Origin: an uncultured Acidobacteriota bacterium
GTDB lineage: Bacteria; Acidobacteriota; Terriglobia; Terriglobales; Acidobacteriaceae
Assembly (NCBI GenBank): GCA_903873705.1
Contig: CAIQPK010000092.1
Span: 1 to 64,000 of the forward strand
Direction of reading: 5' to 3'
DNA: 64,000 nt
Numbering within the stretch: the stretch's first letter is position 1; each line of letters begins with the position of its first letter. Under the pieces are notes generated by a model. It did not search any database. It had not been told where the DNA came from and saw only the letters and a list, made by a program, of their open reading frames with translations. Positions 9,137-17,340 of this stretch are shown in pieces. The position numbers were made by a program, and so were the translations under genes.

Positions 9137-9167
9137 AAAGAAAAACGGCCCGGCCGGAGCCGGACCG
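9137..9167 (-). terminator. Intrinsic terminator of the efflux operon
   Basis: On the minus strand a 9-bp stem (CGGTCCGGC / GCCGGGCCG, one G-T wobble) closes a TCCG loop and is followed by TTTTTCTTTCC. It lies 20 bases after the stop of the membrane-fusion gene. Confidence 0.85.
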
Positions 9168-9187
9168 CTTCTGGTACTGGTGGAAAG

Positions 9188-10510
9188 CTATTTGACAGTG
9201 ACGTCCGGGGTGACGGACATACCTGGGCGGAGCTTCTGGTCTTTGTCTTCCTCGGCAAGGTTGGTGAAGTCGATACGGACGGGGATGCGCTGCACCACCT
9301 TGACATAGTTGCCGGTGGCGTTTTCCGGCGGGAAGAGGCTGAGGCGCGAGCCGGTGGCGCCACCGATTTCGGTGACGCGGCCGTGGAACTTGCGGCCGCC
9401 GAGAGCGTCGACTTTGAGGTCAACGTCCTGGCCGGCGTGGAGGCCCTTGAGCTGGGTCTCTTTGAAGTTGGCGGTGACCCAGAGCTTGTCGAGGGGGACG
9501 ATGGTGAGGAGGTCCTGTCCGACCGAGAGGTTAGCACCGACGGCGACGTTCTTCTTGTTGACGATGCCGGTGATGGGGGCGACGATTTTGCCGTAGCTGA
9601 GGTTGAGGCGGGCCTGGTCGACCTTCGCCTGGGCCTGCTGGATCTGGGCGCTGGCAGCGTCGGCGCGGGCCTGCTGGACGCGGATCTGGTCGGGACCGTT
9701 CTGGCGGTTCTGCTGCTCCTGGTCGCGGGCCGAAGCGACGCGCTGCTGGGCGATGCGGACGTTTTCGCGGGCGGCGCCGGCGGACTTCTGGGCTTCGAGA
9801 ACGGCTGCATTGGCGGCGTCGCGCTGGGCTACGGCGGCGTCGAACTGCTGCTTGGAGATGACGTCCTTCTGTACGAGCGGGGTGTAGCGGTCGACGTCGG
9901 ACTGGGCCTTGACGGCGTTGGCTTTGGCCTGCTCGATACGGGCGGTGTTGGCCTGCTCCTGCTGCTGAGCCTGCAGGACGCTGGCCTGGCTGCCGAGGAC
10001 GTCGGACCCCGCGGTGCTGACGCTGGTGCGCACGTTGACGGCAGTGATGGGCACGTTGGAGCTGGCCTGCGCATACTGGGCGCGGGCGTCGGCGAGGTTG
10101 GCTTCGGCCTGGGCGAGCGACACCTGGAGATCGCGGGGGTCGATATCGGCGATAGGCTGGCCCTGCTGGACGAGCTGGTTGTCTTCGACGTAGACCTTGA
10201 GCACCTGGCCGGCTACGCGCGAGCTGACCTGGTAGAGGTCGCCGTCTACCTGCGCGTCGTCGGTGTCCTCCGTGAACGTGGAGTGCCAGTAGTAGAGGCC
10301 GCCGAGGACGACGAGGATGAGGAGGACGATGATGCCGATGACCTTGCGGCTGGACTTCTTCTCCGGGATGTCGTCATCGGGGGCCTGCTGGGGCTTGGCA
10401 TCCTGCGGCTTGCCTGCCGGGGCGTCGCCCTGCGGCACGATCTTTACCGTGCCCGAAATCTGCGCTGTTTGTTCCTGTCCACCGTTGTTGTTTTGATCTT
10501 GATCCGCCAC
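9188..10510 (-). CDS. HlyD/EmrA-type membrane fusion protein
   Basis: 440 residues: a charged cytosolic tail (1-50), one membrane helix (about 56-76, VIGIIVLLILVVLGGLYYW), the EmrA-like TEDTDDAQVDGDLYQVSSRVAGQV segment, a long alanine/glutamine-rich coiled coil (about 130-280) and a beta-barrel/lipoyl C-terminal part (GKIVAPITGIV; DLLTIVPLDKLWVTANFKETQL). It should bridge an inner-membrane exporter and TolC; no EmrB-like MFS partner is adjacent. Start is GTG 10510 with GGAGG 8 bases upstream, one base after the tolC-like stop, so the two are co-translated. A longer frame to 10585 lies inside the upstream gene and is rejected. Confidence 0.9.
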   Translation of the reverse strand: MADQDQNNNGGQEQTAQISGTVKIVPQGDAPAGKPQDAKPQQAPDDDIPEKKSSRKVIGIIVLLILVVLGGLYYWHSTFTEDTDDAQVDGDLYQVSSRVAGQVLKVYVEDNQLVQQGQPIADIDPRDLQVSLAQAEANLADARAQYAQASSNVPITAVNVRTSVSTAGSDVLGSQASVLQAQQQEQANTARIEQAKANAVKAQSDVDRYTPLVQKDVISKQQFDAAVAQRDAANAAVLEAQKSAGAARENVRIAQQRVASARDQEQQNRQNGPDQIRVQQARADAASAQIQQAQAKVDQARLNLSYGKIVAPITGIVNKKNVAVGANLSVGQDLLTIVPLDKLWVTANFKETQLKGLHAGQDVDLKVDALGGRKFHGRVTEIGGATGSRLSLFPPENATGNYVKVVQRIPVRIDFTNLAEEDKDQKLRPGMSVTPDVTVK

Positions 10511-10511
10511 G

Positions 10512-12122
10512 CTACTTGCCTCCCATATCGTTCGCGGCCGGGGCGGGTGCGCCCGTGCCGGTCGTTGTCGCCGTGCCAGTGGCACTGGTGTTTGGTGTTC
10601 CGGTTACATAATCCTTGTAGTTGGTCGATGCGACGCCGAGTGCACGGGCCAGGGCGAGCTTGGCGACGTTGTGCTGGTAAAGCGCGCTGATGTACTGGTC
10701 GTCGGCCTGCTCGGCCTGGGCGAGCGCCTGCGAGACGGCGAGGCTGGTGTCGACGCCGGCGTGGAAGCGCTGCTGGGCCTCGGAGAGTGCTTCGCGCGCG
10801 AGGTCGACGTTGCTCTTGGTAGCGTCGATGAGCTTGGCGGCGGACTGGATATCGAGGATGGCGTCGCGAATGTCGGCGTTGACTTGCTGGACCTGGTCGG
10901 AGAGGCGAGCCCTGGACTGGTCGGCATTGGCACTAGCTACCAGCTCGTCGCCGTGGGTTTTGGCGATCTGCAGGATGGGTGCTGAGACCTGCCCGGTGGC
11001 GGTGTAGGTGCCGTGCGAGTGGGCGGCGGTAGTGCCGAGGTCGCCGAAGTCGCCGGAGAAACTGACGACGGGCAGTTGCTCGGCCCAGGCGGCCTTCTTC
11101 TGAGTTTCGGCGGCCTTGAGGGACTCGGCGGCGGCGGCGAGATCCTTGCGCTGCTTGAGGGCTTGCTGGAGTGCGGCTTCGGCATCGGGAGTGTCGAGGT
11201 TGGCGAAGGGTGCGATGTCGGTGAGGCGAAATTTCTGGTCGAGGGGCATGCCGATGGTGCGGGCGAGCGCCAGTTTATCTTTTTCGAACTGGTTAGTGGT
11301 GGCGATCAGCTGCTGCTGCTCGTTCTGGTAGTCGACCTGGGCGCGGAGGACATCGAGGCGAGGGCTGGTGCCGGCTTCGTGGGCGTCGTTGGCCTGTTTG
11401 AGGGAGACACCGGAGGTCTCGAGTTCGGCTTTGACGGCGTCTATGCGGGCGGCGTCGGCGATGCAGAGGAGGTAGGCGTTGCCGACGGTGAGGACGACGA
11501 GGTCGCGGGCGTCCTGCGCGGTGAGCCTGGCGGCGGCGAAGTTGTGGCGGGCGGCGATGAAGTTTTCCAGCGCCTGCACGTTGACCAGGTTCTGCGTGAG
11601 GTAAGCGCGGAAGTCGACGACCTGGAAGGGGCCGACGATGGGGTTGAGGCCGGGAAATTTGAGGCCGTAGGCGGCGAGGTTGACCTGCTCTACTTCGATG
11701 GACGCGGCGCCGGTGACGGTGGGCAGGAGGGCCTGGAGTTGCTGGAGGCGCTGGCCGTTGGCACCCTTCTCGTTGGCGGTCTGGAGGATCACGCCAAGGT
11801 TGTTGCGGAGGCCGCGCTGTATGGCGTCGTCGAGGGTGAGGTCGAGAGTGCCGGCGGTGGCCTTGTCGCGGACGAGGCTGCCGCGAAAGGAAGCGTCGCC
11901 GGCGCTAGCCTGCGGTGTGACACTGGGGCCGGGCTGCGAAAGCTGCTGCTGCGCGCGCAGGACGCCCTGGACGTCCGACGAAGACCCTTCTGCTGCACCG
12001 CTGTTGGGGGCTCCGCGGCCTCCGGGGCCCTGGCTGTATGCCAGTGGCGCCAGAAGCGCTGCTCCCACCACTAGAGCCGCGCTCACTGCTGCGCGATTTC
12101 TCATTCTGAACATATCTCCCAT
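10512..12122 (-). CDS. TolC-family outer-membrane efflux protein
   Basis: 536 residues with a signal peptide (MRNRAAVSAALVVGAALLAPLAYSQG) and the two-repeat coiled-coil layout of outer-membrane efflux proteins: LTLDDAIQRGLRNNLGVIL, LVVLTVGNAYLLCIADAARI, LDVLRAQVDYQNEQQQLI, VNADIRDAILDIQSAAKLI, GVDTSLAVSQALAQAEQADD. It forms the trans-envelope duct for the adjacent EmrA-like protein. Candidate starts are 12122, 12113 and 12104; all keep the signal peptide and none has an ideal site, so the start is uncertain by up to six residues. The C-terminal tail is Thr/Ala/Pro-rich. Confidence 0.9.
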   Translation of the reverse strand: MGDMFRMRNRAAVSAALVVGAALLAPLAYSQGPGGRGAPNSGAAEGSSSDVQGVLRAQQQLSQPGPSVTPQASAGDASFRGSLVRDKATAGTLDLTLDDAIQRGLRNNLGVILQTANEKGANGQRLQQLQALLPTVTGAASIEVEQVNLAAYGLKFPGLNPIVGPFQVVDFRAYLTQNLVNVQALENFIAARHNFAAARLTAQDARDLVVLTVGNAYLLCIADAARIDAVKAELETSGVSLKQANDAHEAGTSPRLDVLRAQVDYQNEQQQLIATTNQFEKDKLALARTIGMPLDQKFRLTDIAPFANLDTPDAEAALQQALKQRKDLAAAAESLKAAETQKKAAWAEQLPVVSFSGDFGDLGTTAAHSHGTYTATGQVSAPILQIAKTHGDELVASANADQSRARLSDQVQQVNADIRDAILDIQSAAKLIDATKSNVDLAREALSEAQQRFHAGVDTSLAVSQALAQAEQADDQYISALYQHNVAKLALARALGVASTNYKDYVTGTPNTSATGTATTTGTGAPAPAANDMGGK

Positions 12123-12351
12123 GCTACATTCCCCGCCGGGCGCCTACCCACTCCGAGGCAAAACGCGTTTTCAAAATCAGGCGATCAAATTTGTTCACCA
12201 TTTGAGATGCACGAGGATGACCGAGATATGCAAAAGTTTGCGCGGCGTGGCCGTATATCAGCCTGATGAGTGAGTTAGCGCAGGCGGCATGTTGACGGCG
12301 CCTGCGGGGACAGGCAGTATCGTTGGCAGTTCGACATTAAGGAGACCGCCC

Positions 12352-13170
12352 ATGGAAAACGATGAGCAATTGCAAAAACTGAAGCAAGGCATGCGAGCGA
12401 CATGGATGGCGGGCGACTTTGGGGTGGTGGCCAAGACGATTGTGGCGGGAGCGGAGGCGTTTATCGCAAGGCTGCCGATCGAGGCTGGGGCGCGGGTGCT
12501 CGACGTGGCCTGTGGGACGGGGAACCTGGCGATTCCGGCGGCCAGGCGCGGGGCGATCGTGACCGGCGTGGATATCGCACCGAACCTGCTGGTACAGGCG
12601 CAGGAGCGGGCGGAGGCTGAAGGCCTGAAGATCACGTTCGATGAGGGCGATGCCGAGCATCTTCCCTACCCTGACGCCGTTTTCGACAGCGTGGTAACGA
12701 TGTTTGGGGCAATGTTTGCGCCACGGCCGGAGCGGGTGGCGTCGGAACTGGCGCGGGTATTGAGGCCGGGGGGACAGCTGGCGATGGCTAACTGGAATCC
12801 TGCCGGGTTTACGGGAAAGATGTTCAAGATCGGGAGCCAGCATGTGCCGCCGCCGGAAGGGGTTCTGCCGCCGGTGCTGTGGGGGGATGAAGCGATGGTG
12901 CAGGAGCGGCTTAGCCCTTACTTCAACGATATTCAGACGGCGCTGGTGCCCATCGATTTCGATATGGCGACAACGCCGGTGGGGGCAGTGCAGTTTTTCC
13001 GAGACTACTTCGGTCCAACGAGAATGGCGTTCGCGAGGTTGGACGAGATCGGTCAAGCTGCATTTGCGAAGGATCTGGAGGCTCTGTGGGCTGGAGCGAA
13101 TGTGGCTACCGAGCCGAACCGGACGCTGATCCATAATCAATACCTCAGCGTGATAGCGACGCGGAAGTAA
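12352..13170 (+). CDS. Class I SAM-dependent methyltransferase (UbiE-like)
   Basis: 272 residues with a Rossmann methyltransferase core: VLDVACGTGNLAIPAARRG (motif I), VTGVDIAPNLLVQAQERA, FDEGDAEHLPYPDAVFDSVVTMFGAMF and ARVLRPGGQLAMANW. The substrate is not evident; the closest pattern is the UbiE/Methyltransf_11 group. ATG 12352 has AAGGAG 7 bases upstream; an earlier in-frame ATG at 12289 has none. The 229-base gap 12123-12351 separates divergent genes and should hold both promoters, but I see no convincing boxes. Confidence 0.85.
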   Translation: MENDEQLQKLKQGMRATWMAGDFGVVAKTIVAGAEAFIARLPIEAGARVLDVACGTGNLAIPAARRGAIVTGVDIAPNLLVQAQERAEAEGLKITFDEGDAEHLPYPDAVFDSVVTMFGAMFAPRPERVASELARVLRPGGQLAMANWNPAGFTGKMFKIGSQHVPPPEGVLPPVLWGDEAMVQERLSPYFNDIQTALVPIDFDMATTPVGAVQFFRDYFGPTRMAFARLDEIGQAAFAKDLEALWAGANVATEPNRTLIHNQYLSVIATRK

Positions 13171-13189
13171 ACGCCGTACCATAGAGGGC

Positions 13190-14299
13190 ATGAGCGCTCC
13201 GATTCGTGTGGCGGTTCTCGGGTTCGGGCTGGGGGGACGGGTTTTTCACGTTCCCTTTGTCTCGGCCATTCCAGGGCTTGAGCTGGCGGCGATTGTGCAG
13301 CGGCAAGGGGATGAGGCCGCGGCGGCGTATCCGGGGGTGAGGGTGCTGCGATCGGCCGAGGAAGCGTTCGCCGATCCTGCCATTGACCTGGTTGTTGTTG
13401 CGACGCCCAACGACACGCACTTCAACCTGGCATCACGTGCTCTGCAGGCGGGAAAGCATGTGGTGGTGGATAAGCCGATCACGTCCACCTCGCAGCAGGC
13501 GCGTGAGCTGATTGCGCTGGCGAAGGCTCAGGGTAAGGTGCTGGCTCCATTTCATAACCGTCGGTTTGATGGAGATTTTTTGACGGTTCGCAAGCTGCGC
13601 GCGGAGCTGAAGCTGGGGCGGATTGTGACGGTGGAGTCGCACTTTGACCGCTTTAGGCCCATGCAGCGGACGGGTTCGTGGAAGGAAGCGGGCGGGCCGG
13701 CCAATGGACTGCTTTTCGACCTGGGACCGCATTTGATTGACCAGGCGCTGGCGCTGTTTGGACCGCCGCAGGCGATTACGGCGACGATTCGCGGTGATCG
13801 CGACGAGACTGATATTGATGATGCGTTCAGCGTGTTGCTGGAGTACACGGGTGAAGGGACGACTTACGTGCGGTATGAGTGCCGAGCGACGATGCTGGCG
13901 GCCGATCCGGCACCGCGCTTCAGGGTGCATGGGACGCATGGGAGTTATGTGAAGTCGGGCGTCGATCCGCAGGAAGCGGCGTTGCTGGGTAGGGCGAGGC
14001 CGCCGATGCTGGGGACGGATGAGGCGTGGCTACGGGAGGCAGAGACGGCCTGGGGGACGTTGACCGTGGCGCTGGACCGGAATGAGCCGGGGAGTCTGGA
14101 GCGGATGGCGTGCGCTACCGAGCGCGGGGACTACCGGCTGTTCTATGCCAATGTGCGGGATGCCATTTTGGGAACTGCGCCCTTGGCGATTCCGGCGGAA
14201 GATGGATATCGTGTGATTCGGTTGCTGGAGCTGGCTCGGCTGAGCAGCGAGCGGAGAATGACGCTGGATGTAAGTTTTGACCAGGGCGAAGCGGTGTGA
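13190..14299 (+). CDS. Gfo/Idh/MocA-family NAD(P)-dependent oxidoreductase
   Basis: 369 residues. N-terminal Rossmann fold RVAVLGFGLGGRVFHVPFV, then DLVVVATPNDTHFNLASRALQAGKHVVVDKPIT with the DKP catalytic Lys, and the C-terminal alpha/beta domain (GLLFDLGPHLIDQALALFG) typical of sugar or inositol dehydrogenases such as YdgJ/IolW. Substrate unknown. It begins 19 bases after the methyltransferase. TACCAT lies 7 bases before the ATG, and the same stretch contains GAGGG, so the mode of initiation is ambiguous. Confidence 0.9.
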   Translation: MSAPIRVAVLGFGLGGRVFHVPFVSAIPGLELAAIVQRQGDEAAAAYPGVRVLRSAEEAFADPAIDLVVVATPNDTHFNLASRALQAGKHVVVDKPITSTSQQARELIALAKAQGKVLAPFHNRRFDGDFLTVRKLRAELKLGRIVTVESHFDRFRPMQRTGSWKEAGGPANGLLFDLGPHLIDQALALFGPPQAITATIRGDRDETDIDDAFSVLLEYTGEGTTYVRYECRATMLAADPAPRFRVHGTHGSYVKSGVDPQEAALLGRARPPMLGTDEAWLREAETAWGTLTVALDRNEPGSLERMACATERGDYRLFYANVRDAILGTAPLAIPAEDGYRVIRLLELARLSSERRMTLDVSFDQGEAV

Positions 14300-14343
14300 C
14301 GGCAATCACCAAACCGGATGTGCGATGGCGTTAGAATAAAACT

Positions 14344-14802
14344 GTGAAAAAAGCTCAGAATTCGACTACGAAGTTCATCGTTGCGGCGGTCATTGTGTTT
14401 GGCGTGGTGGGCTGGCTGTCGATCTCGGCTGGCCGCGACAGCAAGAGCTACTACGTGACCATCACGGAGCTGCAGGCTATGGGCGGTAAGGCCTACTCGC
14501 GTAACCTGCGGGTGGCCGGCAATGTGAAGCCGGGAAGCATCAATCATGTGGGGACGTCGGCGACGTTTACGCTGCTGGAACAGGGCAAGATGCTGCAGGT
14601 GACGTACCAGGGGTCGGAACCGCCTCCGGATACGTTCAAGGACGATGCGCAGGCGCTGGCGATTGGGACGTATGGCCGCGATGGCGTGTTTCATGCGACG
14701 CAGCTACAGGCCAAGTGCGCCAGCAAGTATGCTCCGGCACAGACGCCGGGAGCGGCGCCTACGGGGAATACCGCGCCGATTGCGGCGGCGCTGCCTAAGT
14801 AA
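14344..14802 (+). CDS. ccmE: Cytochrome c maturation heme chaperone CcmE, CxxxY type
   Basis: 152 residues: one N-terminal membrane anchor (about 11-27) and a periplasmic OB-fold (SRNLRVAGNVKPGSI; ATFTLLEQGKMLQVTYQG; LAIGTYGRDGVFHATQLQAKC). Classical CcmE binds heme covalently through the His of an HxxxY motif; here the place is CASKY, with Cys125 and Tyr129. C-type CcmE proteins are known from some anaerobes and archaea. The Pro/Ala-rich tail follows. Start GTG 14344 lacks a Shine-Dalgarno, but TAGAAT lies 6 bases upstream (leaderless candidate). It is separated by 4.5 kb from ccmABCD downstream. Confidence 0.88.
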   Translation: MKKAQNSTTKFIVAAVIVFGVVGWLSISAGRDSKSYYVTITELQAMGGKAYSRNLRVAGNVKPGSINHVGTSATFTLLEQGKMLQVTYQGSEPPPDTFKDDAQALAIGTYGRDGVFHATQLQAKCASKYAPAQTPGAAPTGNTAPIAAALPK

Positions 14803-14825
14803 GGTCCTTTTGTTGAGTTGAGAAG

Positions 14826-14858
14826 AGCCGGGACCACGCGAGTGGCTTCCCGGCTTTT
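14826..14858 (+). terminator. Intrinsic terminator after ccmE
   Basis: AGCCGGGA pairs with TCCCGGCT (8 bp), with an inner CCAC-GCGA-GTGG hairpin, followed by TTTT. It lies 23 bases beyond the ccmE stop, so ccmE ends its own transcript and is not read through into opposing genes. Confidence 0.85.
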
Positions 14859-14862
14859 CGCA

Positions 14863-16383
14863 TCACATATTCTGATTTCTTACTGCGTTCGCGAGCGAGG
14901 TCAGGTTCGCGGTGAACGTCTGCCGACGCCGGTCGACTACTCGATATGGGGCGAACGCAAGGATCGCCCCCGGGCAGAAATAATGCCCTTTCTCCGTTCT
15001 GGAGTCTGACGAAGGCAGAAGCTCAAAACTCAACGCCGTGGACCACACGGACGTTATGCCGAACTCCGCTAGGTCGGTGGACGTATTGCCAACCCAACCG
15101 ATTCCTTCTCCGCCATCGGCGACAAGGACATGATCTTTGGAGCAGGGTTGCGATGCGAACCGTGTCCCGACCAACATCAGCGGCGGCTGGCGCAAGGCTG
15201 TTCTACAGGTGACGCTGCCGTAACCGGATTCTCGGTCGCAGATGGCTCCGCCAGGAATGGTGAACGAATCGTCGGGGAGTTTTATCCGGGTCACGCTGCC
15301 GGCCTTGAGCGTTGTCACGCCGACGGTGAAGTCGATGGTCACCGGCAGATTCTTGACCTTGTCGAAGAAAGGCCGGCTTACTTTAAGGATGAGATCTCCG
15401 TCGGTCTGCCCAGGCAGCCAGGTTTGCACGTTCGCCTGCCAGTGAGACGTCCAGCGCTGGCCGTTCTGGGCCGATATGGTGATTTTGGCGTCGTTAGCCT
15501 GAACCGCGGTGCCGAGTTGCACGCCCGAGATGCCCACAGGAAAGATGAGTTCGACCTCGCGGTCTCCGCTTTCGAAGATGCGAGACGACTCGGCCTTCTC
15601 GGGCCGGAAATCAAGCCGTAGCGACGAACCAGCGCTGCCTCTGTCGGGATAAGTCGCCTTCATCAATAGATCTTCCGGCCCTGCCAGAGCGAAGGTGGCG
15701 AGCAACAAGGCCATCGCGACGACGAAGAGACGCGATAAGGCCGTTCTGCGGCGGGCGTATTGCAGAACGATGATGCCGATGAAGGCGCATTCGACCAGCG
15801 AGGTCCATATCCATTCGCCGGCGTCGGTGGATGAGCTTGCTGTCGGCAGGAAATCAGAGAGATAAGCAGTGCCGGCCGTGAAGGCGATGATGATGAGCAG
15901 CGCCAGCGTCATCTTGCCGAAGTTTGAGGTTATGGTCGAGACGACCATGAGCGGGATTACCGCAATGAACGTGGCCAACACCAGATTGAAGAGCAGACCC
16001 CGCCAGTACATCGTCGGATGAAAGCCTCCTTCTTTCAACAGAAGCATCGTCGCGACCAGGAACGGCACATACACGTATGCCAGGATGAACAACGCTTTGG
16101 CGCCGAGCAGGCTGGGCCAGCGGTAGGGCCGGGTGATCCAGAACTGGCGGTCGCCGACCAGGCTTTCAGCGTGTATGACGCGGGAGATGACCAGCCACCA
16201 ACTGACTGGGACGAGAGCGACGATGACGCCTACTGTCCATGATGGGAGACGATCGCTGAGCACGTGTGCGCCCCAATTCTCGGGATAGAGCCTGACGAAT
16301 GTCACCAGGATAACGAGCGAGAGAAGGATCTCGGGGTAGAAGCGGCGGGTGTCTTTCAGGAAGATGTGCAGACTCTGTTTCAT
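14863..16383 (-). CDS. ABC transporter permease-like membrane protein with extracytoplasmic domain
   Basis: 506 residues. Residues about 1-235 contain six or seven hydrophobic helices (LLSLVILVTFVRLY; VGVIVALVPVSWWLVI; ALFILAYVYVPFLVATMLLL; LVLATFIAVIPLMVVSTI; LALLIIIAFTAGTAYL). The rest (about 240-506) is a soluble, strand-rich region with four Cys. It follows the ATPase gene with no spacer (TAG then ATG), so it is the membrane partner of that ATPase. I do not recognise a named family; an ABC-2-like exporter is likely but the substrate is unknown. Confidence 0.7.
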   Translation of the reverse strand: MKQSLHIFLKDTRRFYPEILLSLVILVTFVRLYPENWGAHVLSDRLPSWTVGVIVALVPVSWWLVISRVIHAESLVGDRQFWITRPYRWPSLLGAKALFILAYVYVPFLVATMLLLKEGGFHPTMYWRGLLFNLVLATFIAVIPLMVVSTITSNFGKMTLALLIIIAFTAGTAYLSDFLPTASSSTDAGEWIWTSLVECAFIGIIVLQYARRRTALSRLFVVAMALLLATFALAGPEDLLMKATYPDRGSAGSSLRLDFRPEKAESSRIFESGDREVELIFPVGISGVQLGTAVQANDAKITISAQNGQRWTSHWQANVQTWLPGQTDGDLILKVSRPFFDKVKNLPVTIDFTVGVTTLKAGSVTRIKLPDDSFTIPGGAICDRESGYGSVTCRTALRQPPLMLVGTRFASQPCSKDHVLVADGGEGIGWVGNTSTDLAEFGITSVWSTALSFELLPSSDSRTEKGHYFCPGAILAFAPYRVVDRRRQTFTANLTSLANAVRNQNM

Positions 16384-17280
16384 CTACGCGGCCGTCGTTT
16401 CGGCCGATCTGGCGAGGGCGAGGAAGATGGTCTTGAGCGACATGGGTGAGATGGCGATGCGGGTTGCATTTGGAAAACGCTCTGCGAGATCGCGTTCGGT
16501 AGCTTCGGTGAATTGCGTGTCGACGAAGCGGAGGGTGGAGGGCGTTGTCACCGGCTGAAGCCAGGTGGGAAGGAAATTGGAGAATTTCCAGGCTTCTGCG
16601 ATTTCGATTTCGATCTCGCGGAAGCGGCTGGCGAGGGCGGACATTTCTTCGGAGAACAGGAGCTTGCCGTTTTCGAGGTAGCCGACGTGGGTGGCGAGGG
16701 GTTCGATTTCGGCTAGGTCATGCGAGGAGAGGAAGAGGGTGGTTTCGTGCCGGAGGGCGATGAGGCCGCGGATCACTTCGTCGCGGACGAGAGGGTCGAG
16801 TCCGGAGAAGGGTTCGTCGAGGACGATGAGCGGCGGGTGGTAGGCAAGCACGCTGATGAGGACGGCCTTCATTTTCATGCCGCGGGAAAGGTGCTTGAGC
16901 TTGCGGTCGCGGGGCAAGGCGAGCTCTCGGATGAGGCGCTCTTCGAGGGCGCGGTCCCAGTTGGGGTAGAAACCGCGAACGTAGGCGAGGAAGGCCTTGA
17001 CGGTCATCGACTCCGGGAGCTCCTGGTTTTCGGAGACATAACCGATCTGCTCGAAGGCTGCGCCGGCGACGTGGTTGAGCGGCACGCCGAGCACGCTTCC
17101 CGCGCCTGAGGTGGGTTGGAGAATGTTCATCAGGAGCTTGATGAGGGTAGTTTTGCCTGCTCCGTTTTCGCCGACGAGCGCGTAGACGGCGCCCGGAGGA
17201 ACGTTCAGCGTGACATTCGTGAGCACGGTGTGGCTGCGGTATCGCTTGGAGAGCGACTGAGTTTGTATCGCCATTGCCAT
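16384..17280 (-). CDS. ABC transporter ATP-binding protein
   Basis: 298-residue ATPase: Walker A GENGAGKT (37-44), LSRGMKMK signature, Walker B LIVLDEPFSGLDPL and the switch His in LSSHD. The C-terminal ~80 residues are an extra domain as in ABC-2 exporters of the CcmA/YhaQ type. It powers the adjacent permease-like protein. The ATG at 17280 (MAMAIQTQSLSKRY) starts at the usual distance before the ATPase fold; no good Shine-Dalgarno is seen, and 17274 is an alternative. Confidence 0.88.
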   Translation of the reverse strand: MAMAIQTQSLSKRYRSHTVLTNVTLNVPPGAVYALVGENGAGKTTLIKLLMNILQPTSGAGSVLGVPLNHVAGAAFEQIGYVSENQELPESMTVKAFLAYVRGFYPNWDRALEERLIRELALPRDRKLKHLSRGMKMKAVLISVLAYHPPLIVLDEPFSGLDPLVRDEVIRGLIALRHETTLFLSSHDLAEIEPLATHVGYLENGKLLFSEEMSALASRFREIEIEIAEAWKFSNFLPTWLQPVTTPSTLRFVDTQFTEATERDLAERFPNATRIAISPMSLKTIFLALARSAETTAA

Positions 17281-17340
17281 GTGAGTCTCTGCCTGGGTTG
17301 TTGGGATGCTCCACTCTATCGCAACCGGGTGCACGAGGGG

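Noticed and set aside
11013-12074. Plus-strand open frame of 353 codons
   Set aside because: Mirror of the TolC-family gene; only Gly/Glu/Val/Leu-rich shadow sequence.
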